Shown here: positions 44,641 to 56,900 of the stretch, piece by piece
How positions within the stretch are numbered: the first letter of the stretch is position 1
Layout of the letters: each line of letters begins with the position of its first letter
DNA from: Rallus limicola
Taxonomy: Eukaryota; Chordata; Aves; Gruiformes; Rallidae
NCBI GenBank assembly: GCA_022605955.1
Contig: JAKCOZ010000021.1
Location: 17,224,161 to 17,288,160, forward strand
Direction of reading: 5' to 3'
Length of the DNA: 64,000 nt
Translations under genes and position numbers: made by a program
Notes under the pieces: model-generated
What the model saw: the letters and a program-made list of their open reading frames with translations, nothing else
What the model was told of the DNA's origin: nothing
Database searches by the model: none

Positions 44641-45500
44641 GCCGGTTTTTTTTCCGTGTTTTTTTCCGCGTTTTTTTCCACGGTTTTTTCCGTGTTATTT
44701 TCCCTTTTTTTTCTCCGGTTTTTTTTAGTCCCCTCGCCTTTTTTTTTTCCGTTTTTTTTTCCGGTTTTTTTTCCGTTTTTTTTTTTTGAGTCCTCTCGCC
44801 GTTTTTATTTTCCGGTTTTTTTTCCGGTTTTTTTTCCGTTTTTTTTTCCGTTTTTTTTTCCGTTTTTTTTTCCGTTTTTTTTTCCGTTTTTTTTTCCGGT
44901 TTTTTTTCGTTTTTTTTTTTTGAGTCCCCTCGCCGTTTTTTTTTCCGTTTTTTTTTCCGTTTTTTTTTCCGGTTTTTTTTTTTGAGTCCCATCGCCGTTT
45001 TTTTTGCCGTTTTTTTTTCCGTTTATTTTTCCGGGTTTTTTTCCGTTTTTTTTTTTCGAGTCCCCTCGCCGTTTTTTTTCCGGTTTTTTTCCGGTTTTTT
45101 TCCCGTTTATTTTCCCGGTTTTTTTTCCGTTTTTTTTCGTTTTTTTTTCCGTTTTTTTTTTTTGAGTCCCCTCGCCGTTTTTTTTTCCGTTTTTTTTTCC
45201 GTTTTTTTTTCCGTTTTTTTTTCCGTTTTTTTTTCCGTTTTTTTTTCCGTTTTTTTTTCGTCCCCTCGCATTTTTTTTTTTCCGGTTTTTTTTCCGTTTT
45301 TTGCCTTTTTTTTTTCCGTTTGTTTCCTTTTTTTTTCTGTTTTTTGCCTTCTTTTTTTTCCGTTTTTTTTTCCGTTTTTTTTCCGTTTTTTTTGAGTCCC
45401 CTCGCCTTTTTTTTTTTCCGTTTTTTTTTCCGTTTTTTTTTCCGGTTTTTTTTCCGTTTTTTTTTCCGTTTTTTTTTCCGTTTTTTTTAGTCCCCTCGCC

Positions 45501-47995
45501 CCTAATTGGACATGCCTCAGGAGTTAAGCCCAGCCGCCCCCAGCCACCCAGAGCAATCTGAGGTGGGTTGGAACGCAAGGGGGTTTAACCTCTGCCAAAT
45601 TAGTCTACCTGGTGGTGGATTGTGACAGCCATCTGCCTCGGGATCGTAGGGCTTGCCGTGCGCCGTCTTGGACTGATGGCCCATTGCAGTTGCTGCAGCT
45701 TGGCTGGCTCTGATTTAGGTGGGTGTCAGCCGGTGTAGCCAGGGTGGTGGGCAGTTAGCATGGCTAACTGTGTGTGTGTGTGAAATGTTTTTATTCCAAA
45801 CCTAAGAGCTGAGACTTGAGTAAACCTTCTACAACAAATGCAGCCAGGGGATTTTCAGTTGATCTTCTGCTGGCCCAGTAGTTTCTTTGTCTCCTGCTGC
45901 TGGCTGCACTGAGAGTTGACTGTTGTGACTGCACGCCTCTGCCAGCCATGTGATGGCAGCGGGGAGAGTTGCTTAAGTGTCCTGACCACTCCGTGCCCCG
46001 TGCTAAACAGCAGCATAAGCTCTGGAACTGTGCAGCGACGAGATGGCATCCGGGGGACTTGCCTCGGCGTGGCCACCCTTATGTGACGGAGCTAAGGCGA
46101 ACTATTGGTCAAGGTAGGAGAATGGAGGGTGGGGAATGGGTTTTGGCAGTTCCTTGTCCTGTGACTCTGGCTTTTGCTTTGGCAGGCTATGCGGGCAGCA
46201 TCGGTGGGACACTGCGACCTGTGCGAGCGCATCGAGAAGGTGAAGCCATCGTCTCTGTATCAGGCTTGTGCGTTTGTGTTGGGTTTGTCTCACGTGGTGT
46301 GCCTGGGTGTTTTGGTGGTGGAAAGTGTAGCGTGCTGTCCTTAGTTTTGTTGAATGGCAGGGGATTTTGGGAATCAGCTCTTGGAATTCATTCTAATACG
46401 CAGTGGGGACCTGGTTATGAATCTGTATAGGTGTGTGAGGTAACCTCATGCATCTGTATCATTGGAGCGAGTAGAACGCAGAAGAACTGGCACGTAAGTG
46501 GGTGCGTCTGCAGCGGATCGGTCGTCCCCTGTGCACCCAGCGCTGAACTGTGACAACTAGCAACAAATGGAATTCCCCACCTGGTGTGCAATCACTTCGA
46601 CTGATGGCGGGCTGCAGCTGTGTGATGGAAGGTATGGCAGTCGCAGTCATTCGCACGCTTGCTGTCAAGCGTGTGGTTGCGCTCTCCCTTGCTCTCAAGC
46701 ACGCTCTCTTTTCCACACTTTTCTCTTTCGGTCCCCCATTCTCTTGCCCGCTGCCAGTTGGCCCAATACAGCGACTGGAACCCTGACGCTGTTCTGAGTC
46801 TTAACTGTGTTCCTGAGGGTTGGGAAGCCCTGGTCCCACCAAAGCACCTAATTAGACATGCCTCAGGAGTTAAGCCCAGCCGCCCCCAGCCACCCAGAGC
46901 AATCTGAGGTGGGTTGGAACGCAAGGGGGTTTAACCTCTGCCAAATTAGTCTACCTGGTGGTGGATTGCGACAGTCATCTGCCTCGGGATCGTGGGGCTT
47001 GATGTTCGCCGTCATGGACTGATGGCCCATTGCAGTTGCTACAGCTCTCCGTGCCCCACGCTAAAAAGCAACATAAGCTCTGGAACTGTGCAGCGACGAG
47101 ATGGCATCCGGGGGACTTGCCTCGGCGTGGCCACCCCTATGTGACGGAGCTAAGGCGAACTATTGGTCAAGGTAAAGAGAATGGAGAGTGGGGAATGGGT
47201 TTTGGCAGTTCCTTGTCCTGTGACTTTAGCTTTTGCTTTGGCAGGCTATGCGGGCAGCATCGGTGGGACACTGCGACCTGTGCGAGCGCATCGAGAAGGT
47301 GAAGCCATCGTCTCTGTATCAGGCTAGTCATGCAGCTTGTGCGTTTGTTTTGGGTTTGTCTCACGTGGTGTGCCTGGGTGTTTTGGTGGTGGAAAGTGTA
47401 GCATGCTGTCCTTAGTTTTGTTGCAAGGCAGGGGATTTTGGAAATCGGCTCTTGGAATTCATTCTAATACGCAGTGGGGACCTGGTTATGAATCTGTATA
47501 GGTGTGTGAGGTAACCTCATGCATCTGTATCATTGGAGCGAGTAGAACGCAGAAGAACTGGCACGTAAGTGGGTGCGTCTGCAGCGGATCGGTCGTCCCC
47601 TGTGCACCCAGCGCTGAACCGTAAAAATGAGCAACAAATGGAATTCCCCACCTGATGTGCAGTCGCTTCGGAGTGATCCGGGCTGCAGCTGTGTACTGGT
47701 AGGTATGGCAGTCGCAGTCATTCGCACGCTTGCTGTCAAGCTTGTGCTTGCGCTCTCCCTTGCTCTCAAGCACGCTCTCTTTTCCACACTTTTCTCTTTC
47801 GGTCCCCCATTCTCTTGCCTGCTGCTTGTAGGCCCTATACAGCGACTGGAACCCTGACGCTGTTCTGAGTCTTAACTGTGTTCCTGAGGGTTGGCAAGCC
47901 CTGGTCCCAACAAAGCACCTAATTGGACATGCCTCAGGAGTTAAGCCCAGCCGCCCCCAGCCACCCAGAGCAATCTGAGGTGGGTTGGAACGCAA
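45501..47995 (+). repeat. Macrosatellite block R1 (right edge of central block)
   Basis: Macrosatellite resumes at CCTAATTGGACATGCC immediately after the last spacer. Boundaries: 45578 (partial), 46924 (1346 bp) and 47995 (1071 bp). The 1346-bp copy has the 31-bp segment but lost 12 bp near 46265 (TCAGGCTTGTGCG). The 1071-bp copy has the 31-bp segment and the 288-bp deletion (joint near 47041). They match block L3 more than L1. Confidence 0.94.
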
Positions 47996-50900
47996 GGGGG
48001 TTTAACCTCTGCCAAATTAGTCTACCTGGTGGTGGATTGTGACAGCCATCTGCCTCGGGATCGTAGGGCTTGCCGTGCGCCGTCTTGGACTGATGGCCCA
48101 TTGCAGTTGCTGCAGCTTGGCTGGCTCTGATTTAGGTGGGTGTCAGCCGGTGTAGCCAGGGTGGTGGGCAGTTAGCATGGCTAACTGTGTGTGTGTGAAA
48201 TGTTTTTTTTCCAAAGCTAAGAGCTGAGACGTGAGTAAACCTTCTACAACAAACGCAGCCAGGGGATTTTCAGTTGATCTTCTGCTGGCCCAGTAGTTTC
48301 TTTGTCTCCTGCTGCTGGCTGCACTGAGAGTTGACTGTTGTGACTGCACGCCTCTGCCCGCCATGGGATGGCAGCGGGGAGAGTTGCTTAAGTGCCCTGA
48401 CCTTTCCGTGCCCCGCGCTAAACAGCACCATAAGCTCTGGAACTGTGCAGCGACCAGATGGCATCTGGGGGACTTGCCTCGGCGTGGCCACCCCTATGTG
48501 ACGGAGCTAAGGCGAACTATTGGTCAAGGTAAGGAGAATGGAGGGTGGGGAATGGGTTTTGGCAGTTCCTTGTCCTGTGACTTTGGCTTTTGCTTTGGCA
48601 GGCTATGCGGGCAGCATCGGTTGGACACTGCGACCTGTGCGAGCGCATCGAGAAGGTGAAGCCATCATCTCTGTATCAGGCTAGTCATGCAGCTTGTGCG
48701 TTTGTGTTGGGTTTGTCTCACGTGGTGTGCCTGGGTGTTTTGGTGGTGGAAAGTGTAGCGTGCTGTCCTTAGTTTTGTTGCAAGGCAGGGGATTTTGGAA
48801 ATCGGCTCTTGGAATTCATTCTAATACGCAGTGGGGACCTGGTTATGAATCTGTATAGGTGTGTGAGGTAACCTCATGCATCTGTATCATTGGAGCGAGT
48901 AGAACGCAGAAGAACTGGCACGTAAGTGGGTGCGTCTGCAGCGGATCGGTCGTCCCCTGTGCACCCAGCGCTGAACCGTAAAAATGAGCAACAAATGGAA
49001 TTCCCCACCTGATGTGCAGTCGCTTCGGAGTGATCCGGGCTGCAGCTGTGTACTGGTAGGTATGGCAGTCGCAGTCATTCGCACGCTTGCTGTCAAGCTT
49101 GTGCTTGCGCTCTCCCTTGCTCTCAAGCACGCTCTCTTTTCCACACTTTTCTCTTTCGGTCTCCCATTCTCTTGCCTGCTGCTTGTAGGCCCTATACAGC
49201 GACTGGAACCCTGACGCTGTTCTGAGTCTTAACTGTGTTCCTGAGGGTTGGCAAGCCCTGGTCCCAACAAAGCACCTAATTGGACATGCCTCAGGAGTTA
49301 AGCCCAGCCGCCCCCAGCCACCCAGAGCAATCTGAGGTGGGTTGGAACGCAAGGGGGTTTAACCTCTGCCAAATTAGTCTACCTGGTGGTGGATTGTGAC
49401 AGCCATCTGCCTCGGGATCGTAGGGCTTGCCGTGCGCCGTCTTGGACTGATGGCCCATTGCAGTTGCTGCAGCTCTCCGTGCCCCGCGCTATACAGCAAC
49501 ATAAGCTCTGGAACTGTGCAGCGATGAGATGGCATCCGGGGGACTTGCCTCGGCGTGGCCACCCCTATGTGACGGACCTAAGGCGAACTATTGGTCAAGG
49601 TAAAGAGAATGGAGGGTGGGGAATGGGTTTTGCCAGTTCCTTGTCCTGTGACTCTGGCTTTTGCTTTGGCAGGCTATGCGGGCAGCATCGGTGGGACACT
49701 GCGACCTGTGCGAGCGCACCGAGAAGGTGAAGCCATCGTCTCTGTATCAGGCTAGTCATGCAGCTTGTGCAATTGTGTTGGGTTTGTCTCACGTGGTGTG
49801 CCTGGGTGTTTTGGTGGTGGAAAGTGTAGCGTGCTGTCCTTAGTTTTGTTGCAAGGCAGGGTATTTTGGAAATCAGCTCTTGGAATTCATTCTAATACGC
49901 AGTGGGGACCGGGTAATGAATCTGTATCATTGGAGAGAGTAGAACGCAGAAGAACTGGCACGTAAGTGGGTGCATCTGCAGCGGATCGGTCGTCCCCTGT
50001 GCACCCAGCGCTGAACTGGGACAACTAGCAACAAATGGAATTCCCCACCTGGTGTGCAGTCACTTCGACTGATGGCGGGCTGCAGCTGTGTGATGGTAGT
50101 TATGGCAGTCGAAGTCATTCGCACGCTTGCTGTCAAGCGTGTGGTTGCGCTCTCCCTTGCTCTCAAGCACGCTCTCTTTTCCACACTTTTCTCTTTCGGT
50201 CCCCCATTCTCTTGCCCGCTGCCAGTTGGCCCAATACAGCGACTGGAACCCTGACGCTGTTCTGAGTCTTAACTGTGTTCCTGAGGGTTGGGAAGCCCTG
50301 GTCCCACCAAAGCACCTAATTGGACATGCCTCAGGAGTTAAGCCCAGCCGCCCCCAGCCACCCAGAGCAATCTGAGGTGGGTTGGAACGCAAGGGGGTTT
50401 AACCTCTGCCAAATTAGTCTACCTGGTGGTGGATTGTGACAGCCATCTGCCTCGGGATCGTAGGGCTTGCCGTGCGCCGTCTTGGACTGATGGCCCATTG
50501 CAGTTGCTGCAGCTTGGCTGGCTCTGATTTAGGTGGGTGTCAGCCGGTGTAGCCAGGGTGGTGGGCAGTTAGCATGGCTAACTGTGTGTGTGTGAAATGT
50601 TTTTTTTCCAAAGCTAAGAGCTGAGACGTGAGTAAACCTTCTACAACAAACGCAGCCAGGGGATTTTCAGTTGATCTTCTGCTGGCCCAGTAGTTTCTTT
50701 GTCTCCTGCTGCTGGCTGCACTGAGAGTTGACTGTTGTGACTGCACGCCTCTGCCCGCCATGGGATGGCAGCGGGGAGAGTTGCTTAAGTGCCCTGACCT
50801 TTCCGTGCCCCGCGCTAAACAGCACCATAAGCTCTGGAACTGTGCAGCGACCAGATGGCATCTGGGGGACTTGCCTCGGCGTGGCCACCCCTATGTGACG

Positions 50901-53900
50901 GAGCTAAGGCGAACTATTGGTCAAGGTAAGGAGAATGGAGGGTGGGGAATGGGTTTTGGCAGTTCCTTGTCCTGTGACTTTGGCTTTTGCTTTGGCAGGC
51001 TATGCGGGCAGCATCGGTTGGACACTGCGACCTGTGCGAGCGCATCGAGAAGGTGAAGCCATCATCTCTGTATCAGGCTAGTCATGCAGCTTGTGCGTTT
51101 GTGTTGGGTTTGTCTCACGTGGTGTGCCTGGGTGTTTTGGTAGTGGAAAGTGTAGCGTGCTGTCCTTAGTTTTGTTGCAAGGCAGGGGATTTTGGAAATC
51201 GGCTCTTGGAATTCATTCTAATACGCAGTGGGGACCTGGTTATGAATCTGTATAGGTGTGTGAGGTAACCTCATGCATCTGTATCATTGGAGCGAGTAGA
51301 ACGCAGAAGAACTGGCACGTAAGTGGGTGCGTCTGCAGCGGATCGGTCGTCCCCTGTGCACCCAGCGCTGAACCGTAAAAATGAGCAACAAATGGAATTC
51401 CCCACCTGATGTGCAGTCGCTTCGGAGTGATCCGGGCTGCAGCTGTGTACTGGTAGGTATGGCAGTCGCAGTCATTCGCACGCTTGCTGTCAAGCTTGTG
51501 CTTGCGCTCTCCCTTGCTCTCAAGCACGCTCTCTTTTCCACACTTTTCTCTTTCGGTCTCCCATTCTCTTGCCTGCTGCTTGTAGGCCCTATACAGCGAC
51601 TGGAACCCTGACGCTGTTCTGAGTCTTAACTGTGTTCCTGAGGGTTGGCAAGCCCTGGTCCCAACAAAGCACCTAATTGGACATGCCTCAGGAGTTAAGC
51701 CCAGCCGCCCCCAGCCACCCAGAGCAATCTGAGGTGGGTTGGAACGCAAGGGGGTTTAACCTCTGCCAAATTAGTCTACCTGGTGGTGGATTGTGACAGC
51801 CATCTGCCTGGGGATCGTAGGGCTTGCCGTGCGCCGTCTTGGACTGATGGCCCATTGCAGTTGCTGCAGCTTGGCTGGCTCTGATTTAGGTGGGTGTCAG
51901 CCGGTGTAGCCAGGGTGGTGGGCAGTTAGCATGGCTAACTGTGTGTGTGTGAAATGTTTTTTTTCCAAAGCTAAGAGCTGAGACGTGAGTAAACCTTCTA
52001 CAACAAACGCAGCCAGGGGATTTTCAGTTGATCTTCTGCTGGCCCAGTAGTTTCTTTGTCTCCTGCTGCTGGCTGCACTGAGAGTTGACTGTTGTGACTG
52101 CACGCCTCTGCCCGCCATGGGATGGCAGCGGGGAGAGTTGCTTAAGTGCCCTGACCTTTCCGTGCCCCGCGCTAAACAGCACCATAAGCTCTGGAACTGT
52201 GCAGCGACCAGATGGCATCTCGGGGACTTGCCTCGGCGTGGCCACCCCTATGTGACGGAGCTAAGGCGAACTATTGGTCAAGGTAAGGAGAATGGAGGGT
52301 GGGGAATGGGTTTTGGCAGTTCCTTGTCCTGTGACTTTGGCTTTTGCTTTGGCAGGCTATGCGGGCAGCATCGGTTGGACACTGCGACCTGTGCGAGCGC
52401 ATCGAGAAGGTGAAGCCATCATCTCTGTATCAGGCTAGTCATGCAGCTTGTGCGTTTGTGTTGGGTTTGTCTCACGTGGTGTGCCTGGGTGTTTTGGTGG
52501 TGGAAAGTGTAGCGTGCTGTCCTTAGTTTTGTTGCAAGGCAGGGGATTTTGGAAATCGGCTCTTGGAATTCATTCTAATACGCAGTGGGGACCTGGTTAT
52601 GAATCTGTATAGGTGTGTGAGGTAACCTCATGCATCTGTATCATTGGAGCGAGTAGAACGCAGAAGAACTGGCACGTAAGTGGGTGCGTCTGCAGCGGAT
52701 GGGTCGTCCCCTGTGCACCCAGCGCTGAACCGTAAAAATGAGCAACAAATGGAATTCCCCACCTGATGTGCAGTCGCTTCGGAGTGATCCGGGCTGCAGC
52801 TGTGTACTGGTAGGTATGGCAGTCGCAGTCATTCGCACGCTTGCTGTCAAGCTTGTGCTTGCGCTCTCCCTTGCTCTCAAGCACGCTCTCTTTTCCACAC
52901 TTTTCTCTTTCGGTCTCCCATTCTCTTGCCTGCTGCTTGTAGGCCCTATACAGCGACTGGAACCCTGACGCTGTTCTGAGTCTTAACTGTGTTCCTGAGG
53001 GTTGGCAAGCCCTGGTCCCAACAAAGCACCTAATTGGACATGCCTCAGGAGTTAAGCCCAGCCGCCCCCAGCCACCCAGAGCAATCTGAGGTGGGTTGGA
53101 ACGCAAGGGGGTTTAACCTCTGCCAAATTAGTCTACCTGGTGGTGGATTGTGACAGCCATCTGCCTCGGGATCGTAGGGCTTGCCGTGCGCCGTCTTGGA
53201 CTGATGGCCCATTGCAGTTGCTGCAGCTCTCCGTGCCCCGCGCTATACAGCAACATAAGCTCTGGAACTGTGCAGCGATGAGATGGCATCCGGGGGACTT
53301 GCCTCGGCGTGGCCACCCCTATGTGACGGACCTAAGGCGAACTATTGGTCAAGGTAAAGAGAATGGAGGGTGGGGAATGGGTTTTGCCAGTTCCTTGTCC
53401 TGTGACTCTGGCTTTTGCTTTAGCAGGCTATGCGGGCAGCATCGGTGGGACACTGCGACCTGTGCGAGCGCACCGAGAAGGTGAAGCCATCGTCTCTGTA
53501 TCAGGCTAGTCATGCAGCTTGTGCAATTGTGTTGGGTTTGTCTCACGTGGTGTGCCTGGGTGTTTTGGTGGTGGAAAGTGTAGCGTGCTGTCCTTAGTTT
53601 TGTTGCAAGGCAGGGTATTTTGGAAATCAGCTCTTGGAATTCATTCTAATACGCAGTGGGGACCGGGTAATGAATCTGTATCATTGGAGAGAGTAGAACG
53701 CAGAAGAACTGGCACGTAAGTGGGTGCGTCTGCAGCGGATCGGTCGTCCCCTGTGCACCCAGCGCTGAACTGGGACAACTAGCAACAAATGGAATTCCCC
53801 ACCTGGTGTGCAGTCACTTCGACTGATGGCGGGCTGCAGCTGTGTGATGGTAGTTATGGCAGTCTCAGTCATTCGCACGCTTGCTGTCAAGCGTGTGGTT

Positions 53901-56900
53901 GCGCTCTCCCTTGCTCTCAAGCACGCTCTCTTTTCCACACTTTTCTCTTTCGGTCCCCCATTCTCTTGCCCGCTGCCAGTTGGCCCAATACAGCGACTGG
54001 AACCCTGACGCTGTTCTGAGTCTTAACTGTGTTCCTGAGGGTTGGGAAGCCCTGGTCCCACCAAAGCACCTAATTGGACATGCCTCAGGAGTTAAGCCCA
54101 GCCGCCCCCAGCCACCCAGAGCAATCTGAGGTGGGTTGGAACGCAAGGGGGTTTAACCTCTGCCAAATTAGTCTACCTGGTGGTGGATTGTGACAGCCAT
54201 CTGCCTCGGGATCGTAGGGCTTGCCGTGCGCCGTCTTGGACTGATGGCCCATTGCAGTTTTGGCAGCTTGGCTGGCTCTGATTTAGGTGGGTGTCAGCCG
54301 GTGTAGCCAGGGTGGTGGGCAGTTAGCATGGCTAACTGTGTGTGTGTGAAATGTTTTTTTTCCAAAGCTAAGAGCTGAGACGTGAGTAAACCTTCTACAA
54401 CAAACGCAGCCAGGGGATTTTCAGTTGATCTTCTGCTGGCCCAGTAGTTTCTTTGTCTCCTGCTGCTGGCTGCACTGAGAGTTGACTGTTGTGACTGCAC
54501 GCCTCTGCCCGCCATGGGATGGCAGCGGGGAGAGTTGCTTAAGTGCCCTGACCTTTCCGTGCCCCGCGCTAAACAGCACCATAAGCTCTGGAACTGTGCA
54601 GCGACCAGATGGCATCTGGGGGACTTGCCTCGGCGTGGCCACCCCTATGTGACGGAGCTAAGGCGAACTATTGGTCAAGGTAAGGAGAATGGAGGGTGGG
54701 GAATGGGTTTTGGCAGTTCCTTGTCCTGTGACTTTGGCTTTTGCTTTGGCAGGCTATGCGGGCAGCATCGGTTGGACACTGCGACCTGTGCGAGCGCATC
54801 GAGAAGGTGAAGCCATCATCTCTGTATCAGGCTAGTCATGCAGCTTGTGCGTTTGTGTTGGGTTTGTCTCACGTGGTGTGCCTGGGTGTTTTGGTGGTGG
54901 AAAGTGTAGCGTGCTGTCCTTAGTTTTGTTGCAAGGCAGGGGATTTTGGAAATCGGCTCTTGGAATTCATTCTAATACGCAGTGGGGACCTGGTTATGAA
55001 TCTGTATAGGTGTGTGAGGTAACCTCATGCATCTGTATCATTGGAGCGAGTAGAACGCAGAAGAACTGGCACGTAAGTGGGTGCGTCTGCAGCGGATCGG
55101 TCGTCCCCTGTGCACCCAGCGCTGAACCGTAAAAATGAGCAACAAATGGAATTCCCCACCTGATGTGCAGTCGCTTCGGAGTGATCCGGGCTGCAGCTGT
55201 GTACTGGTAGGTATGGCAGTCGCAGTCATTCGCACGCTTGCTGTCAAGCTTGTGCTTGCGCTCTCCCTTGCTCTCAAGCACGCTCTCTTTTCCACACTTT
55301 TCTCTTTCGGTCTCCCATTCTCTTGCCTGCTGCTTGTAGGCCCTATACAGCGACTGGAACCCTGACGCTGTTCTGAGTCTTAACTGTGTTCCTGAGGGTT
55401 GGCAAGCCCTGGTCCCAACAAAGCACCTAATTGGACATGCCTCAGGAGTTAAGCCCAGCCGCCCCCAGCCACCCAGAGCAATCTGAGGTGGGTTGGAATG
55501 CAAGGGGGTTTAACCTCTGCCAAATTAGTCTACCTGGTGGTGGATTGTGACAGCCATCTGCCTCGGGATCGTAGGGCTTGCCGTGCGCCGTCTTGGACTG
55601 ATGGCCCATTGCAGTTGCTGCAGCTTGGCTGGCTCTGATTTAGGTGGGTGTCAGCCGGTGTAGCCAGGGTGGTGGGCAGTTAGCATGGCTAACTGTGTGT
55701 GTGTGAAATGTTTTTTTTCCAAAGCTAAGAGCTGAGACGTGAGTAAACCTTCTACAACAAACGCAGCCAGGGGATTTTCAGTTGATCTTCTGCTGGCCCA
55801 GTAGTTTCTTTGTCTCCTGCTGCTGGCTGCACTGAGAGTTGACTGTTGTGACTGCACGCCTCTGCCCGCCATGGGATGGCAGCGGGGAGAGTTGCTTAAG
55901 TGCCCTGACCTTTCCGTGCCCCGCGCTAAACAGCACCATAAGCTCTGGAACTGTGCAGCGACCAGATGGCATCTGGGGGACTTGCCTCGGCGTGGCCACC
56001 CCTATGTGACGGAGCTAAGGCGAACTATTGGTCAAGGTAAGGAGAATGGAGGGTGGGGAATGGGTTTTGGCAGTTCCTTGTCCTGTGACTTTGGCTTTGC
56101 TTTGGCAGGCTATGCGGGCAGCATTGGTTGGACACTGCGACCTGTGCGAGCGCATCGAGAAGGTGAAGCCATCATCTCTGTATCAGGCTAGTCATGCAGC
56201 TTGTGCGTTTGTGTTGGGTTTGTCTCACGTGGTGTGCCTGGGTGTTTTGGTGGTGGAAAGTGTAGCGTGCTGTCCTTAGTTTTGTTGCAAGGCAGGGGAT
56301 TTTGGAAATCGGCTCTTGGAATTCATTCTAATACGCAGTGGGGACCTGGTTATGAATCTGTATAGGTGTGTGAGGTAACCTCATGCATCTGTATCATTGG
56401 AGCGAGTAGAACGCAGAAGAACTGGCACGTAAGTGGGTGCGTCTGCAGCGGATCGGTCGTCCCCTGTGCACCCAGCGCTGAACCGTAAAAATGAGCAACA
56501 AATGGAATTCCCCACCTGATGTGCAGTCGCTTCGGAGTGATCCGGGCTGCAGCTGTGTACTGGTAGGTATGGCAGTCGCAGTCATTCGCACGCTTGCTGT
56601 CAAGCTTGTGCTTGCGCTCTCCCTTGCTCTCAAGCACGCTCTCTTTTCCACACTTTTCTCTTTCGGTCTCCCATTCTCTTGCCTGCTGCTTGTAGGCCCT
56701 ATACAGCGACTGGAACCCTGACGCTGTTCTGAGTCTTAACTGTGTTCCTGAGGGTTGGCAAGCCCTGGTCCCAACAAAGCACCTAATTGGACATGCCTCA
56801 GGAGTTAAGCCCAGCCGCCCCCAGCCACCCAGAGCAATCTGAGGTGGGTTGGAACGCAAGGGGGTTTAACCTCTGCCAAATTAGTCTACCTGGTGGTGGA

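Larger units (their letters stand above)
32529..45500 (+). repeat. Two-level CCG+T9 array with GAGTCCCCTCGCC spacers
   Basis: About 13 kb of CCG followed by T8-T9 (mostly 12 bp, some 11 bp), grouped into blocks of a few to about twenty units. Blocks are separated by T9-T12 and the spacer GAGTCCCCTCGCC (first at 32586-32598, last a truncated form at 45489-45500). The + strand almost lacks A outside the spacer. Spacer variants are GAGTCCCTCGC (only between about 34.9 and 39.4 kb), GACTCCCC (39563, 41172), GAGTCCCATCGCC (40483, 44987) and GAGTCCTATCGCC (34215). The 12-bp period explains the very long Lys-rich minus-strand and Phe-rich plus-strand open frames. T-tract lengths are error-prone in any assembly. 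Confidence 0.96.

Noticed and set aside
31112..45500. rDNA intergenic spacer
   Set aside because: T-rich and minisatellite spacers can resemble it, but no 18S, 5.8S, 28S or 5S sequence occurs in the window.
23719..45500. A single large transposable element inserted in the macrosatellite
   Set aside because: No terminal inverted or direct repeats, no target-site duplication and no transposase or reverse-transcriptase-like frame were found.
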